A stretch of DNA of 64,000 bases from Microcella sp. GTDB lineage: Bacteria; Actinomycetota; Actinomycetes; Actinomycetales; Microbacteriaceae. The stretch spans positions 1,550,001 to 1,614,000 of the forward strand of contig NZ_CP075524.1 of the NCBI RefSeq assembly GCF_025808395.1, in the 5' to 3' direction. The notes beneath the pieces are model-generated. The model had not been told where the DNA came from and ran no database searches. It was given only the letters and a program-made list of their open reading frames with translations. Positions 36,870-45,005 of this stretch are shown here, piece after piece (the first letter of the stretch is position 1; every line of letters starts with the position of its first letter). A program made the position numbers and the translations under genes.

Positions 36870-37618
36870 TGGCGACCGCGACCGACCAGGCCGCCGAGGT
36901 GGGCGCCGTGCAAGAGTTCACCGTCACGGTCATCATCCGCCGCTTCAACCCCGAGGTCGACACCGAGCCCTACTGGCAAGACTTCGACGTGCAGATGTAC
37001 TCGACAGACCGCGTGCTCGACGCCTTGCACAAGGTGAAGTGGGATCAAGACGGCACGCTCGCCTTCCGCCGCTCGTGCGCTCACGGCATCTGCGGCTCAG
37101 ACGCGATGCGCATCAACGGCCGCAACCGCCTCGCGTGCAAGACGCTCATCAAAGACCTCGACATCACGAAGCCGATCTACATCGAGGCGATCAAGGGCCT
37201 GCCGCTCGAGAAAGACCTCATCGTCGACATGGAGCCGTTCTTCGAGTCGTATCGCGCGGTGCAGCCCTTTCTCGTCGCAGGCTCGAAGCCCGAGAAAGAG
37301 CGCATTCAGTCGATCGAGGAGCGTGCTCGATTCGACGACACCACCAAGTGCATCCTGTGCGCCGCGTGCACCTCGTCCTGCCCCGTGTTCTGGACGGACG
37401 GGCAGTACTTCGGCCCCGCCGCGATCGTCAACGCCCACCGCTTCATCTTCGACAGCCGCGACGAGGCCGCCCAGGTGCGCCTCGACATCCTCAATGACAA
37501 AGAGGGTGTGTGGCGCTGCCGCACCACCTTCAACTGCACCGAGGCGTGCCCGCGCGGCATCGAAGTGACGAAGGCCATCGCCGAGGTCAAGCAGGCGATG
37601 CTGCGCGGCACTCCCTAG
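36869..37618 (+). CDS. sdhB: Succinate dehydrogenase iron-sulfur subunit
   Basis: Carries electrons from FAD to quinone through three clusters. In 249 residues: [2Fe-2S] site C-A-H-G-I-C-G-S-D with a later C, [4Fe-4S] site C-I-L-C-A-A-C-T-S-S-C-P, and [3Fe-4S] site with C-T-E-A-C-P-R-G-I. The Ser-Asp at the third 2Fe-2S position is a normal variant. Start overlaps the sdhA stop. Confidence 0.97.
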   Translation: MATATDQAAEVGAVQEFTVTVIIRRFNPEVDTEPYWQDFDVQMYSTDRVLDALHKVKWDQDGTLAFRRSCAHGICGSDAMRINGRNRLACKTLIKDLDITKPIYIEAIKGLPLEKDLIVDMEPFFESYRAVQPFLVAGSKPEKERIQSIEERARFDDTTKCILCAACTSSCPVFWTDGQYFGPAAIVNAHRFIFDSRDEAAQVRLDILNDKEGVWRCRTTFNCTEACPRGIEVTKAIAEVKQAMLRGTP

Positions 37619-37678
37619 GGGTCGTTAGCACAACGCGCACCGACACGACAGGGCCCGAAGTCTCTCGGCGGGCTTCGC

Positions 37679-37684
37679 TAGGGT
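37679..37684 (+). promoter_or_regulatory. -10 box TAGGGT of the YihY gene
   Basis: TAGGGT, 6 nt before GTG 37691 (3 nt before GTG 37688); the usual spacing favours 37691. Confidence 0.55.
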
Positions 37685-37690
37685 GGCGTG

Positions 37691-38731
37691 GTGACCGAGT
37701 CAGACGCCGCCGAGCAGCCGGGCCTCTGGGCTCGCCTCATGGCGTGGGTGGGCCGAGTCACCGAGTGGGTCATGGCGCTCAAGCCGGTGCGGGTCTTCAC
37801 CCACTACGGCGAGTCGCGCGGGCCCATTCTCGCGTCGGGCCTCGCCTTCCAGGCGATCTTCGCCGTCTTCGGCGGCCTCTGGGTGGGGTTCTCGATCGCC
37901 GGCCTCATCATCGCCAACAACATCGGCTTGCGCGCCTCGCTCATCGAGGTGCTCGCGCAGACCGTGCCGGGGCTCATCGAGAGCGACACGAGCGACGGCA
38001 TCGTCGACCCGGAGACCCTGCTCACGGCCGGAGTCTTCGGCTGGACGGGCGCGATCGCGCTCGTGGTGCTGCTGCTCGCGGCGCTCAACTGGCTCGCGGC
38101 GGCGCGAGACGCCACGCGCGTCATCTTCGAGCTGCCGCCGTCGAAGACCAACTTCGTGCTGCTGAAAGCCAAAGACCTCGGGCTCGCCGTGGGCTTCGGC
38201 GCACTGCTGCTCGTGTCTGCCGGGCTCTCAGTGGTCGGAACGTTCGCCCTCGACGGCGTGCTGCAGTGGATGGGCATCCGAGACACCACCCTCAGCACCG
38301 TGCTGGGGCGCACCGTCACGCTCGCCATCATGTTCGTGCTCGATGCGTTCGTGCTCGGGATGCTCTACCGAGTGCTCGCGGGAGTCAAGATTCCGCTGCA
38401 CCACCTCTGGCAGGGTGCCCTCATCGGAGCGCTCGCCCTCGGCGGCCTCAAAGTGCTCGGCAGCAGTCTGCTCGGCGGCGCCAGCAACAACCCGCTGCTC
38501 GCGTCGTTCGCCGTGCTGCTCGGGCTGCTGATCTGGTTCAACTTCGTCTGCCAGGCCATACTCATCGCCGCGTCGTGGATCGCTGTGGGCGTGCGCGACG
38601 ACCAGCTGGTGCTCGACGAGAAGGTGGCCGAGCAGCGCCTCGAGCAAGCGCGGCAGCTCGTCGCGGCGCACGAGCCTGAGGCCGAGCCGGCGAAGGCTCG
38701 GTGGTTTCGCCGGCTCTTCGGGCGTCGGTAG
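37691..38731 (+). CDS. YihY/BrkB-family inner membrane protein
   Basis: Family of polytopic proteins whose function is unsettled (envelope integrity or transport). 346 residues: amphipathic N-terminus, then six helices with the family's S-G-L-A-F-Q-A-I-F start, an A-A-R-D-A-T-R-V-I-F loop, and the conserved G-A-L-I-G-A-L-A-L-G and L-L-I-W-F-N-F-V-C-Q-A core. A charged, Arg-rich tail follows. The two adjacent GTG codons at 37688 and 37691 are both possible starts. Confidence 0.85.
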   Translation: MTESDAAEQPGLWARLMAWVGRVTEWVMALKPVRVFTHYGESRGPILASGLAFQAIFAVFGGLWVGFSIAGLIIANNIGLRASLIEVLAQTVPGLIESDTSDGIVDPETLLTAGVFGWTGAIALVVLLLAALNWLAAARDATRVIFELPPSKTNFVLLKAKDLGLAVGFGALLLVSAGLSVVGTFALDGVLQWMGIRDTTLSTVLGRTVTLAIMFVLDAFVLGMLYRVLAGVKIPLHHLWQGALIGALALGGLKVLGSSLLGGASNNPLLASFAVLLGLLIWFNFVCQAILIAASWIAVGVRDDQLVLDEKVAEQRLEQARQLVAAHEPEAEPAKARWFRRLFGRR

Positions 38732-38738
38732 CAACTCG

Positions 38739-38744
38739 TAGAAT
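38739..38744 (+). promoter_or_regulatory. -10 box TAGAAT of xthA
   Basis: TAGAAT, 6 nt before ATG 38751. Confidence 0.6.
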
Positions 38745-38750
38745 CGAGGC

Positions 38751-39599
38751 ATGCCAACGCCCGTGCGCATCGCCTCAGTCAACGTCAACGGCATTCGCGC
38801 CGCCTACCGCAAGGGCATGGGCGACTGGCTCGCCGCGCGCGACGTCGACGTGCTCGCGATGCAAGAGGTGCGCGCGTCGACCGACGACATCACCGGCCTG
38901 CTCGGCCCCGAGTGGCAGGTGCTGCACGACGCCGCCACCGCGAAAGGCCGCGCGGGTGTCGCGATCGCCGCGCGGCGCGAGTTCGCCGCCCACCGGGTCG
39001 AGCTCGGCGCCGACGACTTCGACTCGGCCGGGCGCTGGCTCGAAGCAGACCTCGACATCGACGGCACGACGCTGACCGTCGTCAGCTGCTACGTGCACTC
39101 GGGCGAGGTCGGCACGCCCAAGCAGGTCGAGAAGTACAAATTTCTCGACGCCATGACCGAGCGGCTGCCGTTGCTCGCCGCGCACAGTCGCTACGCCCTC
39201 GTCGTCGGCGACCTGAACGTCGGCCACCGCGAGCTCGACATCAAGAACTGGAAGGGCAACCGCAAGAACGCCGGATTTTTGCTCGACGAGCGCGCGTACT
39301 TCGACCGCTTCTTCGGCGAGCTGGATGCTGACATCGAGTGCGTCGACGGCAGCACTCGACGCGGCCTCGGGTGGGTCGACGTCGGCCGCGTGCACGCCGG
39401 TGAGGTGCCCGGCCCCTACACCTGGTGGTCGCAGCGCGGGCAGGCCTTCGACACCGACACCGGGTGGCGCATCGACTATCACGTTGCCACCCCCGAGCTC
39501 GCCGCCACCGTGCAGTCGTACGCGATCGACCGCGCACCCTCGTGGGACACCCGGTGGAGCGACCACGCGCCCGTCGTCGTCGACTACGCGCTGCCCTGA
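38751..39599 (+). CDS. xthA: Exodeoxyribonuclease III / AP endonuclease
   Basis: Base-excision repair nuclease. 282 residues with N-V-N-G-I-R near the start, the metal Glu in Q-E-V-R, V-G-D-L-N-V-G-H, the W-R-I-D-Y segment and the catalytic His in S-D-H-A-P-V-V at the end. The conserved K-N-W-K-G-N-R-K-N-A-G-F loop is typical of actinobacterial ExoIII. Confidence 0.95.
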   Translation: MPTPVRIASVNVNGIRAAYRKGMGDWLAARDVDVLAMQEVRASTDDITGLLGPEWQVLHDAATAKGRAGVAIAARREFAAHRVELGADDFDSAGRWLEADLDIDGTTLTVVSCYVHSGEVGTPKQVEKYKFLDAMTERLPLLAAHSRYALVVGDLNVGHRELDIKNWKGNRKNAGFLLDERAYFDRFFGELDADIECVDGSTRRGLGWVDVGRVHAGEVPGPYTWWSQRGQAFDTDTGWRIDYHVATPELAATVQSYAIDRAPSWDTRWSDHAPVVVDYALP

Positions 39600-39634
39600 A
39601 CCCTGCTCGAGCATCCACCTGGAAGTATTGGCCC

Positions 39635-40639
39635 ATGAGTCTTCCGCGCCTGTTCTCGGGCATGCAGCCCTCCGCCGCCAGCCTGCACCTCGGCAACTAC
39701 GCCGGAGCCCTGCTGCAGTGGCGCGACATGCAGGCGACCCACGACGCCGTGTTCTGCGTCGTCGACCTGCACGCCATCACCGTGCCGCAAGACCCCGCCA
39801 GCCTGCGCGAGCAGACGCGACGCACCGCCGCGCAGTACATCGCCGCCGGCATCGACCCCGAGCACTCGACGCTCTTCGTGCAGTCGCACGTGCGCGCGCA
39901 CGCCGAGCTCGCCTGGGTGCTCAACACCATCACCGGGTTCGGCGAGGCCAGCCGCATGACCCAGTTCAAAGACAAGTCGGCGCGCGGGGGCCTCGACGTC
40001 GCCTCGGTCGGGCTGTTCACCTACCCGATCTTGCAGGCCGCAGACATCTTGCTCTACGACGCCGTCGTGGTTCCGGTCGGCGAAGACCAGCGGCAGCACA
40101 TCGAGCTCACGCGCGACCTCGCGGCACGCTTCAACCAGCGATTCGGCGACACCCTCGTCGTGCCCGAGGTGCGCATCCTGCGCGAGACCGCCAAGGTGTA
40201 CGACCTGCAGAACCCGAGCGCCAAGATGTCGAAGTCGGGCGAGAGCCCCGCCGGAGTGCTCTGGATGCTCGACGACCCCGCCGTGCTCACCAAGAAGGTG
40301 AAATCTGCGGTGACCGACAGTGACGGCGTGGTGTCGTTCGACCCCGAGGCCAAACCCGGAGTCTCGAACCTGCTGTCGATTCTGTCGATTCTCAGCGGTG
40401 AGACCATGGATGCCCTCGTCGCGTCGTTCGACGGCCTGCAGTACGGCGCGCTCAAGACCGCCGTCGCCGAAGCCGTCGTCGCCGAGTTCTCGCCGATTCG
40501 CGAGCGCACCCTCGAGCTGCTCGACGACCCCGCCGAGCTCGACCGGTTGCTCGCGATCAACGCCGAGCGGGCATCCGTCATCGCCGATGCGACGCTCGCG
40601 CGCGTGTACGACGCTGTCGGATTCTTGCCCCGCGGCTGA
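39635..40639 (+). CDS. trpS: Tryptophanyl-tRNA synthetase
   Basis: Charges tRNA-Trp. 334 residues, class Ic synthetase: the HIGH-like S-L-H-L-G-N-Y near residues 16-22, M-T-Q-F-K-D-K-S, the V-P-V-G-E-D-Q-R-Q-H-I-E-L-T-R-D loop and K-M-S-K-S. TGATG overlap couples it to the acetyltransferase gene downstream. Confidence 0.97.
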   Translation: MSLPRLFSGMQPSAASLHLGNYAGALLQWRDMQATHDAVFCVVDLHAITVPQDPASLREQTRRTAAQYIAAGIDPEHSTLFVQSHVRAHAELAWVLNTITGFGEASRMTQFKDKSARGGLDVASVGLFTYPILQAADILLYDAVVVPVGEDQRQHIELTRDLAARFNQRFGDTLVVPEVRILRETAKVYDLQNPSAKMSKSGESPAGVLWMLDDPAVLTKKVKSAVTDSDGVVSFDPEAKPGVSNLLSILSILSGETMDALVASFDGLQYGALKTAVAEAVVAEFSPIRERTLELLDDPAELDRLLAINAERASVIADATLARVYDAVGFLPRG

Positions 40640-41202
40640 TGCAGCCGGTCACGCTGCGCACGGCGCGGTTCGTGCTGTCGATGCCGACGCTGTCGGATGT
40701 CGACGCGGTGTTCGCGGCGTGCCAAGACGCCGAGCTGCAGCGGTTCGTGCCGGTTCCCGTGCCCTATGAGCGCTCGCACGCCGAGGGCTTCGTGCTCGAG
40801 TTCGTGCCCGAGTGGTGGCGGAACGACGTCGAGTACGTCTTCGGCATTCGCCCCGCGGCCGACGCACCGCTGTGGGGCGTCGTGTCGTGGCAGCGCGAGA
40901 ACCGCTCGGTCGGCTACTGGCTGGCGAAAGAGCACCGCGGCCGCAGAGTCATGACTGAAGCGCTCAGTGCTCTCGCCGACTGGGTGTTCGGGCACGAACC
41001 CACCGAACACATGCAGTGGGAGGCCGTCGAGGGCAACATTGGGTCGGCGATCGTCGCGCAGCGGTGCGGATTTCGTTGGCAAGGTCTCGGGCGCATTGAG
41101 AACGCGCGTCCGGGCCAAGAAACTCGCGGATGGCGGGCGACGCTGACCCGGCTGGACCACGAGGCAGGTGCCCGTGACGACGCCTGGCCGGTGCTTGCGT
41201 GA
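40639..41202 (+). CDS. GNAT-family N-acetyltransferase (RimJ/RimL-like)
   Basis: 187 residues of the RimJ/RimL type: N-terminal L-R-T-A-R-F-V-L-S, then W-L-A-K-E-H-R-G-R-R-V-M-T-E-A, the acetyl-CoA pyrophosphate loop, and N-I-G-S-A-I-V-A-Q-R-C-G-F-R at the end. Substrate unknown. Overlaps trpS at its start and the HAD gene at its end, forming a three-gene coupled unit. Confidence 0.88.
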   Translation: MQPVTLRTARFVLSMPTLSDVDAVFAACQDAELQRFVPVPVPYERSHAEGFVLEFVPEWWRNDVEYVFGIRPAADAPLWGVVSWQRENRSVGYWLAKEHRGRRVMTEALSALADWVFGHEPTEHMQWEAVEGNIGSAIVAQRCGFRWQGLGRIENARPGQETRGWRATLTRLDHEAGARDDAWPVLA

Positions 41203-42020
41203 GCGCGCCGGTAGGGGCGATGCTGTTCGACCTCGACGACACGCTCATGGCGCACACCGCCGCGGTCGAAACGGCGATCGACCGTGCTCGCGTGCGCTCG
41301 GGAGACGCCGGGCCGTGGCACGCCGTCGCCTTTGCCGCCGCTGACCCCGAAGCCGTGCGGCAGCGCTGGCACGAGCTCGAAGACGAGCACTACCACCGCT
41401 ACCTCGCCGGTGAGCTCGACTACCTCGGCCAACGGGTCGCCCGCGCGCGCGACCTCTACGCCGAGCACGGAGTGACCCTCGACGAGACGGCCGCCCTCGC
41501 CTGGTTCGACGACTACCTGCACGGGTACCGCGAGGCGTGGGCGCTCTTCGACGACGTGCTGCCGGCGCTCGATGCGATCGAGCAGGCTGTGGCGGGCATC
41601 CGGTTCGGCATCATCACCAACGGCGATCTCGCCTTTCAGACCGACAAGCTGCACCGCATTGGCCTCTGGAATCGACTCGACCTCACCCCCGTGCGTGCGG
41701 ACGGTTCGATCGACGACCCCACACGAGGGGGGCTAGTCATCGCCTCGGGCGAGATCGGAGTGACAAAGCCCGACACTCGCATCTTCGCTGTGGCCGCGGC
41801 GTCGCTCGACCTGCCTCTCGAATCATGTGCATACGTCGGCGACCGCGTGCGCACCGACGCGGTCGGCGCGCACGAAGTCGGCATGCTCGGCATCTGGCTC
41901 GACCGCGGAGCTGCCCGCAACGCGGTCACCGACGCTGCTGAGGGTGCCGCGGCCGAGTTGCCTGCCGGCGTGCCCCGCATCACCTCGCTGCTCGACCTGC
42001 CGGCCCTCCTCGCGCACTGA
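41199..42020 (+). CDS. HAD-superfamily hydrolase
   Basis: Small-molecule phosphatase of subfamily IA. 273 residues with motif I DLDDTL (nucleophile Asp near residue 11), motif II in I-I-T-N-G-D, motif III Lys in V-T-K-P-D and motif IV G-D-R-V-R-T-D. Helical cap between motifs I and II. GTG 41199 overlaps the acetyltransferase stop. Natural substrate unknown. Confidence 0.88.
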   Translation: MSAPVGAMLFDLDDTLMAHTAAVETAIDRARVRSGDAGPWHAVAFAAADPEAVRQRWHELEDEHYHRYLAGELDYLGQRVARARDLYAEHGVTLDETAALAWFDDYLHGYREAWALFDDVLPALDAIEQAVAGIRFGIITNGDLAFQTDKLHRIGLWNRLDLTPVRADGSIDDPTRGGLVIASGEIGVTKPDTRIFAVAAASLDLPLESCAYVGDRVRTDAVGAHEVGMLGIWLDRGAARNAVTDAAEGAAAELPAGVPRITSLLDLPALLAH

Positions 42021-42053
42021 CCCCGCCCGCCGCCGAGCCCAGGTGGTCAACAC

Positions 42054-42130
42054 GTGCACAAACGACTGCAGTTGTGCACTCTCGACGCCGACCGTCTCAC
42101 AGCGATCTCGATCTGCCGACAGTTGTGCAC
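42054..42130. repeat. 77-bp paired-arm element, copy A (downstream of the DUF559 gene)
   Basis: 18-bp left arm GTGCACAAACGACTGCAG (42054-42071), 41-bp spacer, 18-bp right arm CTGCCGACAGTTGTGCAC (42113-42130). Arm lengths, spacer length and most arm bases match the element at 43044-43120: 15/18 on the left, 14/18 on the right. TTGTGCAC also recurs inside at 42071-42078. It lies between the HAD stop and the DUF559 stop. Confidence 0.75.
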
Positions 42131-42137
42131 GCCTCGC

Positions 42138-43049
42138 TCACACGACCGTGAGCGACCGCGGGCGGCGCAGCGCTCGACGTACGGCCGCCACGACGAGCTC
42201 GCGCTGACTAACGGCGTGCGCGTAGTCAACGCGTACGACCCCGAGACCTTCCGCGTGCGCGACGAGATCTCGCGAGTAGTCGCGAGCCTGCTGCCCCTGG
42301 TGCCACTGTCGCCCGTCGACCTCGACGATCACGCGGCCCTCGACCAGCAGGTCGACGCGACCGATGCCCGCGATGAACACCTGGCTGACGCACTCGAGCC
42401 CGGCGTCGCGCAACGCGATGCGCACGAGCGACTCGATACCCGACTCTGCCTTTCCGTCGAGAACGTCGACCGACACTCGGTGTCGAGCGGGCACCCGTCG
42501 CAGCAGTTCGCTCACCTCATGCTCGCCCACGTGCGCGGAGCGCAGAGCACTGTCGAGCACGGCCACGGCGAACTCTCGAGGTTGGCAGCGCACGACATGC
42601 ACGAGGGTGTCGAGCAACGACGTGCGGGTGGGGTGACGACGTTCGACGGTCGGCCACCAGTGGCCGACGTGCAGCGCCTCTCGACGCCGAGACCGCGCAC
42701 GATCGAAATGCACATGCAGTTGCGCTGCGGGCGGCCTCCAGAGCCCATACGACTCTGCCGCTGAGATGCAGCCGAGCACCCCGCCGGCGCGAATCGCTCG
42801 CTGTGCCGGCTCGGGCAGAAGCGGTGACACGTAGACACCCTGACGAAGCTGCACGATGACGCCCGAGTCGAGCAAGCGCGCCAATTGTCGGCGCGAGACG
42901 GCGGCGAGCACGTCGGCGCGAGTGTAGACGCCACGAGGGTCGAGTTGCACGTCGAGCAGTGTGCGCGACTGCCCAGCGGCCGGCTTCGCGGTTCGACGAG
43001 ATGTGGGCGACCGGCGCACTCGTGAACCTTCGGGTGGAGTCGCGCGCAC
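42138..43049 (-). CDS. DUF559 (Vsr-like nuclease fold) protein with AbiEi-type N-terminal domain
   Basis: Function not established. Up to 303 residues: a winged-helix AbiEi-like region (about 36-75 of the longest form, with G-V-Y-T-R-A-D-V-L, then L-R-Q-G-V-Y-V), a variable middle, and a C-terminal DUF559 domain with the PD-(D/E)xK-like I-G-R-V-D-L-L-V-E-G-R-V-I-V-E-V-D-G-R-Q-W-H. The D-x-E-x-D residues look intact. The first 33 residues of the longest form are basic and low-complexity, so GTG 42950 (270 residues) may be the true start. No AbiEii toxin gene is adjacent. Flanked by paired 77-bp elements. Confidence 0.75.
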   Translation of the reverse strand: MRATPPEGSRVRRSPTSRRTAKPAAGQSRTLLDVQLDPRGVYTRADVLAAVSRRQLARLLDSGVIVQLRQGVYVSPLLPEPAQRAIRAGGVLGCISAAESYGLWRPPAAQLHVHFDRARSRRREALHVGHWWPTVERRHPTRTSLLDTLVHVVRCQPREFAVAVLDSALRSAHVGEHEVSELLRRVPARHRVSVDVLDGKAESGIESLVRIALRDAGLECVSQVFIAGIGRVDLLVEGRVIVEVDGRQWHQGQQARDYSRDLVAHAEGLGVVRVDYAHAVSQRELVVAAVRRALRRPRSLTVV

Positions 43050-43120
43050 GAACGTCTGCAGAACCGGTCTGTGCAGAGCGACACCACGCGTCGAGACTCG
43101 TACTGCAGACGTTCGTGCAC
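43044..43120. repeat. 77-bp paired-arm element, copy B (upstream of the DUF559 gene)
   Basis: Left arm GCGCACGAACGTCTGCAG (43044-43061), 41-bp spacer, right arm CTGCAGACGTTCGTGCAC (43103-43120); the arms are reverse complements at 17 of 18 positions. Same 18-41-18 layout as 42054-42130. ACGTTCGTG recurs once more at 43134-43142. The longest DUF559 reading frame would begin inside the left arm. Confidence 0.8.
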
Positions 43121-43151
43121 GCCGCGGTCGAGCACGTTCGTGTGACGCGGG

Positions 43152-44666
43152 TCAGCGGGTGTCGTCGTCGACCCAGTCGAAGGTGCGGGTCACCGCCTTG
43201 TGCCAGACGCGCAGACGTCGCGCGCGCTCGTCGTCGTCCATCGAGGGCAGCCAGCGGCGGTCTTCACCCCAGAGCTCGCGCAGCTCATCGCGCGACGACC
43301 AGAAGCCCACGGCGAGCCCCGCAGCATAGGCGGCTCCGAGCGCGGTCGTCTCGATGATGCGCGGCCGCACGACCGGAATGCCGAGAATGTCGGCCTGAAA
43401 CTGCATGAGCAGGCTGTTGGCCGTCATGCCTCCGTCGACGCGCAGCTCGCTGATCGGCACAGGAATCGCCTCTTGCGCCACGTCGAACACTTCGCGCGAC
43501 TGGAAGGCCGTCGACTCGAGGGCGGCGCGGGCCAGGTGCGCGCGCGTGATGAACCGGGTGAGTCCGACGATGGCGCCGCGAGCATCCGGTCGCCAGTACG
43601 GCGCGAACAGTCCGCTGAACGCCGGCACGATGACGGCGCCGCCCGAGTCGTCGACTGAGGCAGCCAGCGTCTCGACCTCGGCAGACGACGACAGCATCTG
43701 CAGGTTGTCGCGCAGCCACTGCACGAGCGACCCGGTGACGGCGACCGACCCTTCGAGGGCGAAGCGCGCGGGCTCGTCGCCCAGGCGGTAGGCGACCGTG
43801 GTGAGCAGGCCCGCCTCTGACCGCACGAGTTCTTCACCCGTGTTGACGATGAGAAAGTTGCCCGTGCCGTAGGTGTTCTTCGACTCGCCAGCATCGAAGG
43901 CTGTCTGCCCGAAGGTGGCCGCCTGCTGATCGCCCAGGATGCCCGCCACGGGCACCTCGCGCAGCAGCGAGCTCGACCGCGCGACCCCGTAGACCTCTGA
44001 CGACGAGCGCACCTCGGGCAGCATCGAGCGCGGCACCCTGAACGCTGCGAGCAGCTCGTCGTCCCAGTCGAGGGTCTCGAGCGAGAGCAGCAGCGTGCGC
44101 GACGCGTTCGTGACGTCGGTGGCGTGCGCCCCGCCATCGACGCCCCCGGTGAGGTTCCACAGCAGCCAGGTGTCGATTGTTCCGAAGGCGAGCTCGCCGG
44201 CCTCGGCCCGTGCGCGAGCGCCGTCGACGTTGTCGAGAATCCACGCGATCTTGGTCGCGCTGAAGTAGGTGGCGAGCGGCAGGCCAGTGGTCTCGGCAAA
44301 ACGCCGCACTCCCCCGTCGGCGGCGAGCTCGTCGACGAGCTGCTGCGTGCGCGTGTCTTGCCAGACGATCGCGTTGTAGACGGGCTTTCCGGTCGAGCGA
44401 TCCCACACCACGGCGGTCTCGCGCTGGTTGGTGATGCCGATCGCCGCGACGTCGTGGCGGGTCAGGCTTGCCTTGCCGAGCGCCTGGCCGATGACCTCTT
44501 GCGTGTTGATGAGTATCTCGTGCGGGTCGTGCTCGACCCACCCGGCTTTCGGAAAGATCTGCTCGTGCGGGTGCTGCGCCACCGCGACGATCTCGCCGGC
44601 ATGGTCGACGACGACCGCGCGAGTGCTCGTGGTGCCCTGGTCGATCGCGACGATGTGGGTGGTCAC
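43152..44666 (-). CDS. glpK: Glycerol kinase
   Basis: Phosphorylates glycerol to glycerol-3-phosphate. 504 residues, FGGY family: I-D-Q-G-T-T-S-T-R near the start, N-Q-R-E-T, Y-F-S-A-T-K-I-A-W, G-D-Q-Q-A-A-T-F-G-Q, and L-R-V-D-G-G-M-T-A-N. GTG 44666 follows GAGGAGG at the right distance. No glycerol facilitator or glpD is adjacent. Confidence 0.96.
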   Translation of the reverse strand: MTTHIVAIDQGTTSTRAVVVDHAGEIVAVAQHPHEQIFPKAGWVEHDPHEILINTQEVIGQALGKASLTRHDVAAIGITNQRETAVVWDRSTGKPVYNAIVWQDTRTQQLVDELAADGGVRRFAETTGLPLATYFSATKIAWILDNVDGARARAEAGELAFGTIDTWLLWNLTGGVDGGAHATDVTNASRTLLLSLETLDWDDELLAAFRVPRSMLPEVRSSSEVYGVARSSSLLREVPVAGILGDQQAATFGQTAFDAGESKNTYGTGNFLIVNTGEELVRSEAGLLTTVAYRLGDEPARFALEGSVAVTGSLVQWLRDNLQMLSSSAEVETLAASVDDSGGAVIVPAFSGLFAPYWRPDARGAIVGLTRFITRAHLARAALESTAFQSREVFDVAQEAIPVPISELRVDGGMTANSLLMQFQADILGIPVVRPRIIETTALGAAYAAGLAVGFWSSRDELRELWGEDRRWLPSMDDDERARRLRVWHKAVTRTFDWVDDDTR

Positions 44667-44812
44667 GACTGCCTCCTCTTCGAGTGGCGCGCATCACGTG
44701 CGCGCACTGACGACGGTACGCACTCTGACGCCCTCGCGCATCCCGCCCCTTTCCCAGCGAAACACCGGGAATACCCCAGCAACACCGCGGTTGACTACTC
44801 TGAAGAGCAGTA
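44667..44812. other. Divergent promoter region glpK / riboflavin operon
   Basis: Holds the leader of glpK and the promoter of the rib operon. TTGACT at 44791-44796 is a -35-like hexamer, but no well-spaced -10 follows; TACTCT at 44796-44801 is an alternative -10. No coding signal. Confidence 0.35.
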
Positions 44813-44944
44813 CGTGTTCCGGGGTCGGTGAAAGTCCGAGCCGGCGGTGAGAGCCCGCGACCCGCGGTCGAAGCGATTCGGCAGCGGTTGAACCGGTGGA
44901 ATTCCGGTGCCGACGGTGAGAGTCCGGATGGGAGGAGCACGCGA
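44813..44944 (+). ncRNA. FMN riboswitch (RFN element)
   Basis: Binds FMN and represses the riboflavin operon. Recognised by the conserved blocks in order: GGGGTCGGTGAAAGTCCGA (from 44821), CCGGCGGTGAGAGCCCGCGA, an irregular variable arm (44860-44895), then ATTCCGGTGCCGACGGTGAG and AGTCCGGATGGGAGGA. The outer P1 helix would involve the GTGTTC start and the GAGCAC end. About 60 nt follow before the ribD ATG with no T-tract, so translational control is more likely than termination. Confidence 0.95.
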
Positions 44945-45005
44945 GCGGCAGCCTGCCGACCGCGAAGCGACCCCGGATGCGTCCCCGACTGAGTGAGGGC
45001 CCCGG

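Noticed and set aside
42138..43049. A complete AbiE toxin-antitoxin system
   Set aside because: Only an AbiEi-like N-terminal region is present. No nucleotidyltransferase-type AbiEii gene is adjacent, and the C-terminus is DUF559, so a toxin-antitoxin label is not supported.
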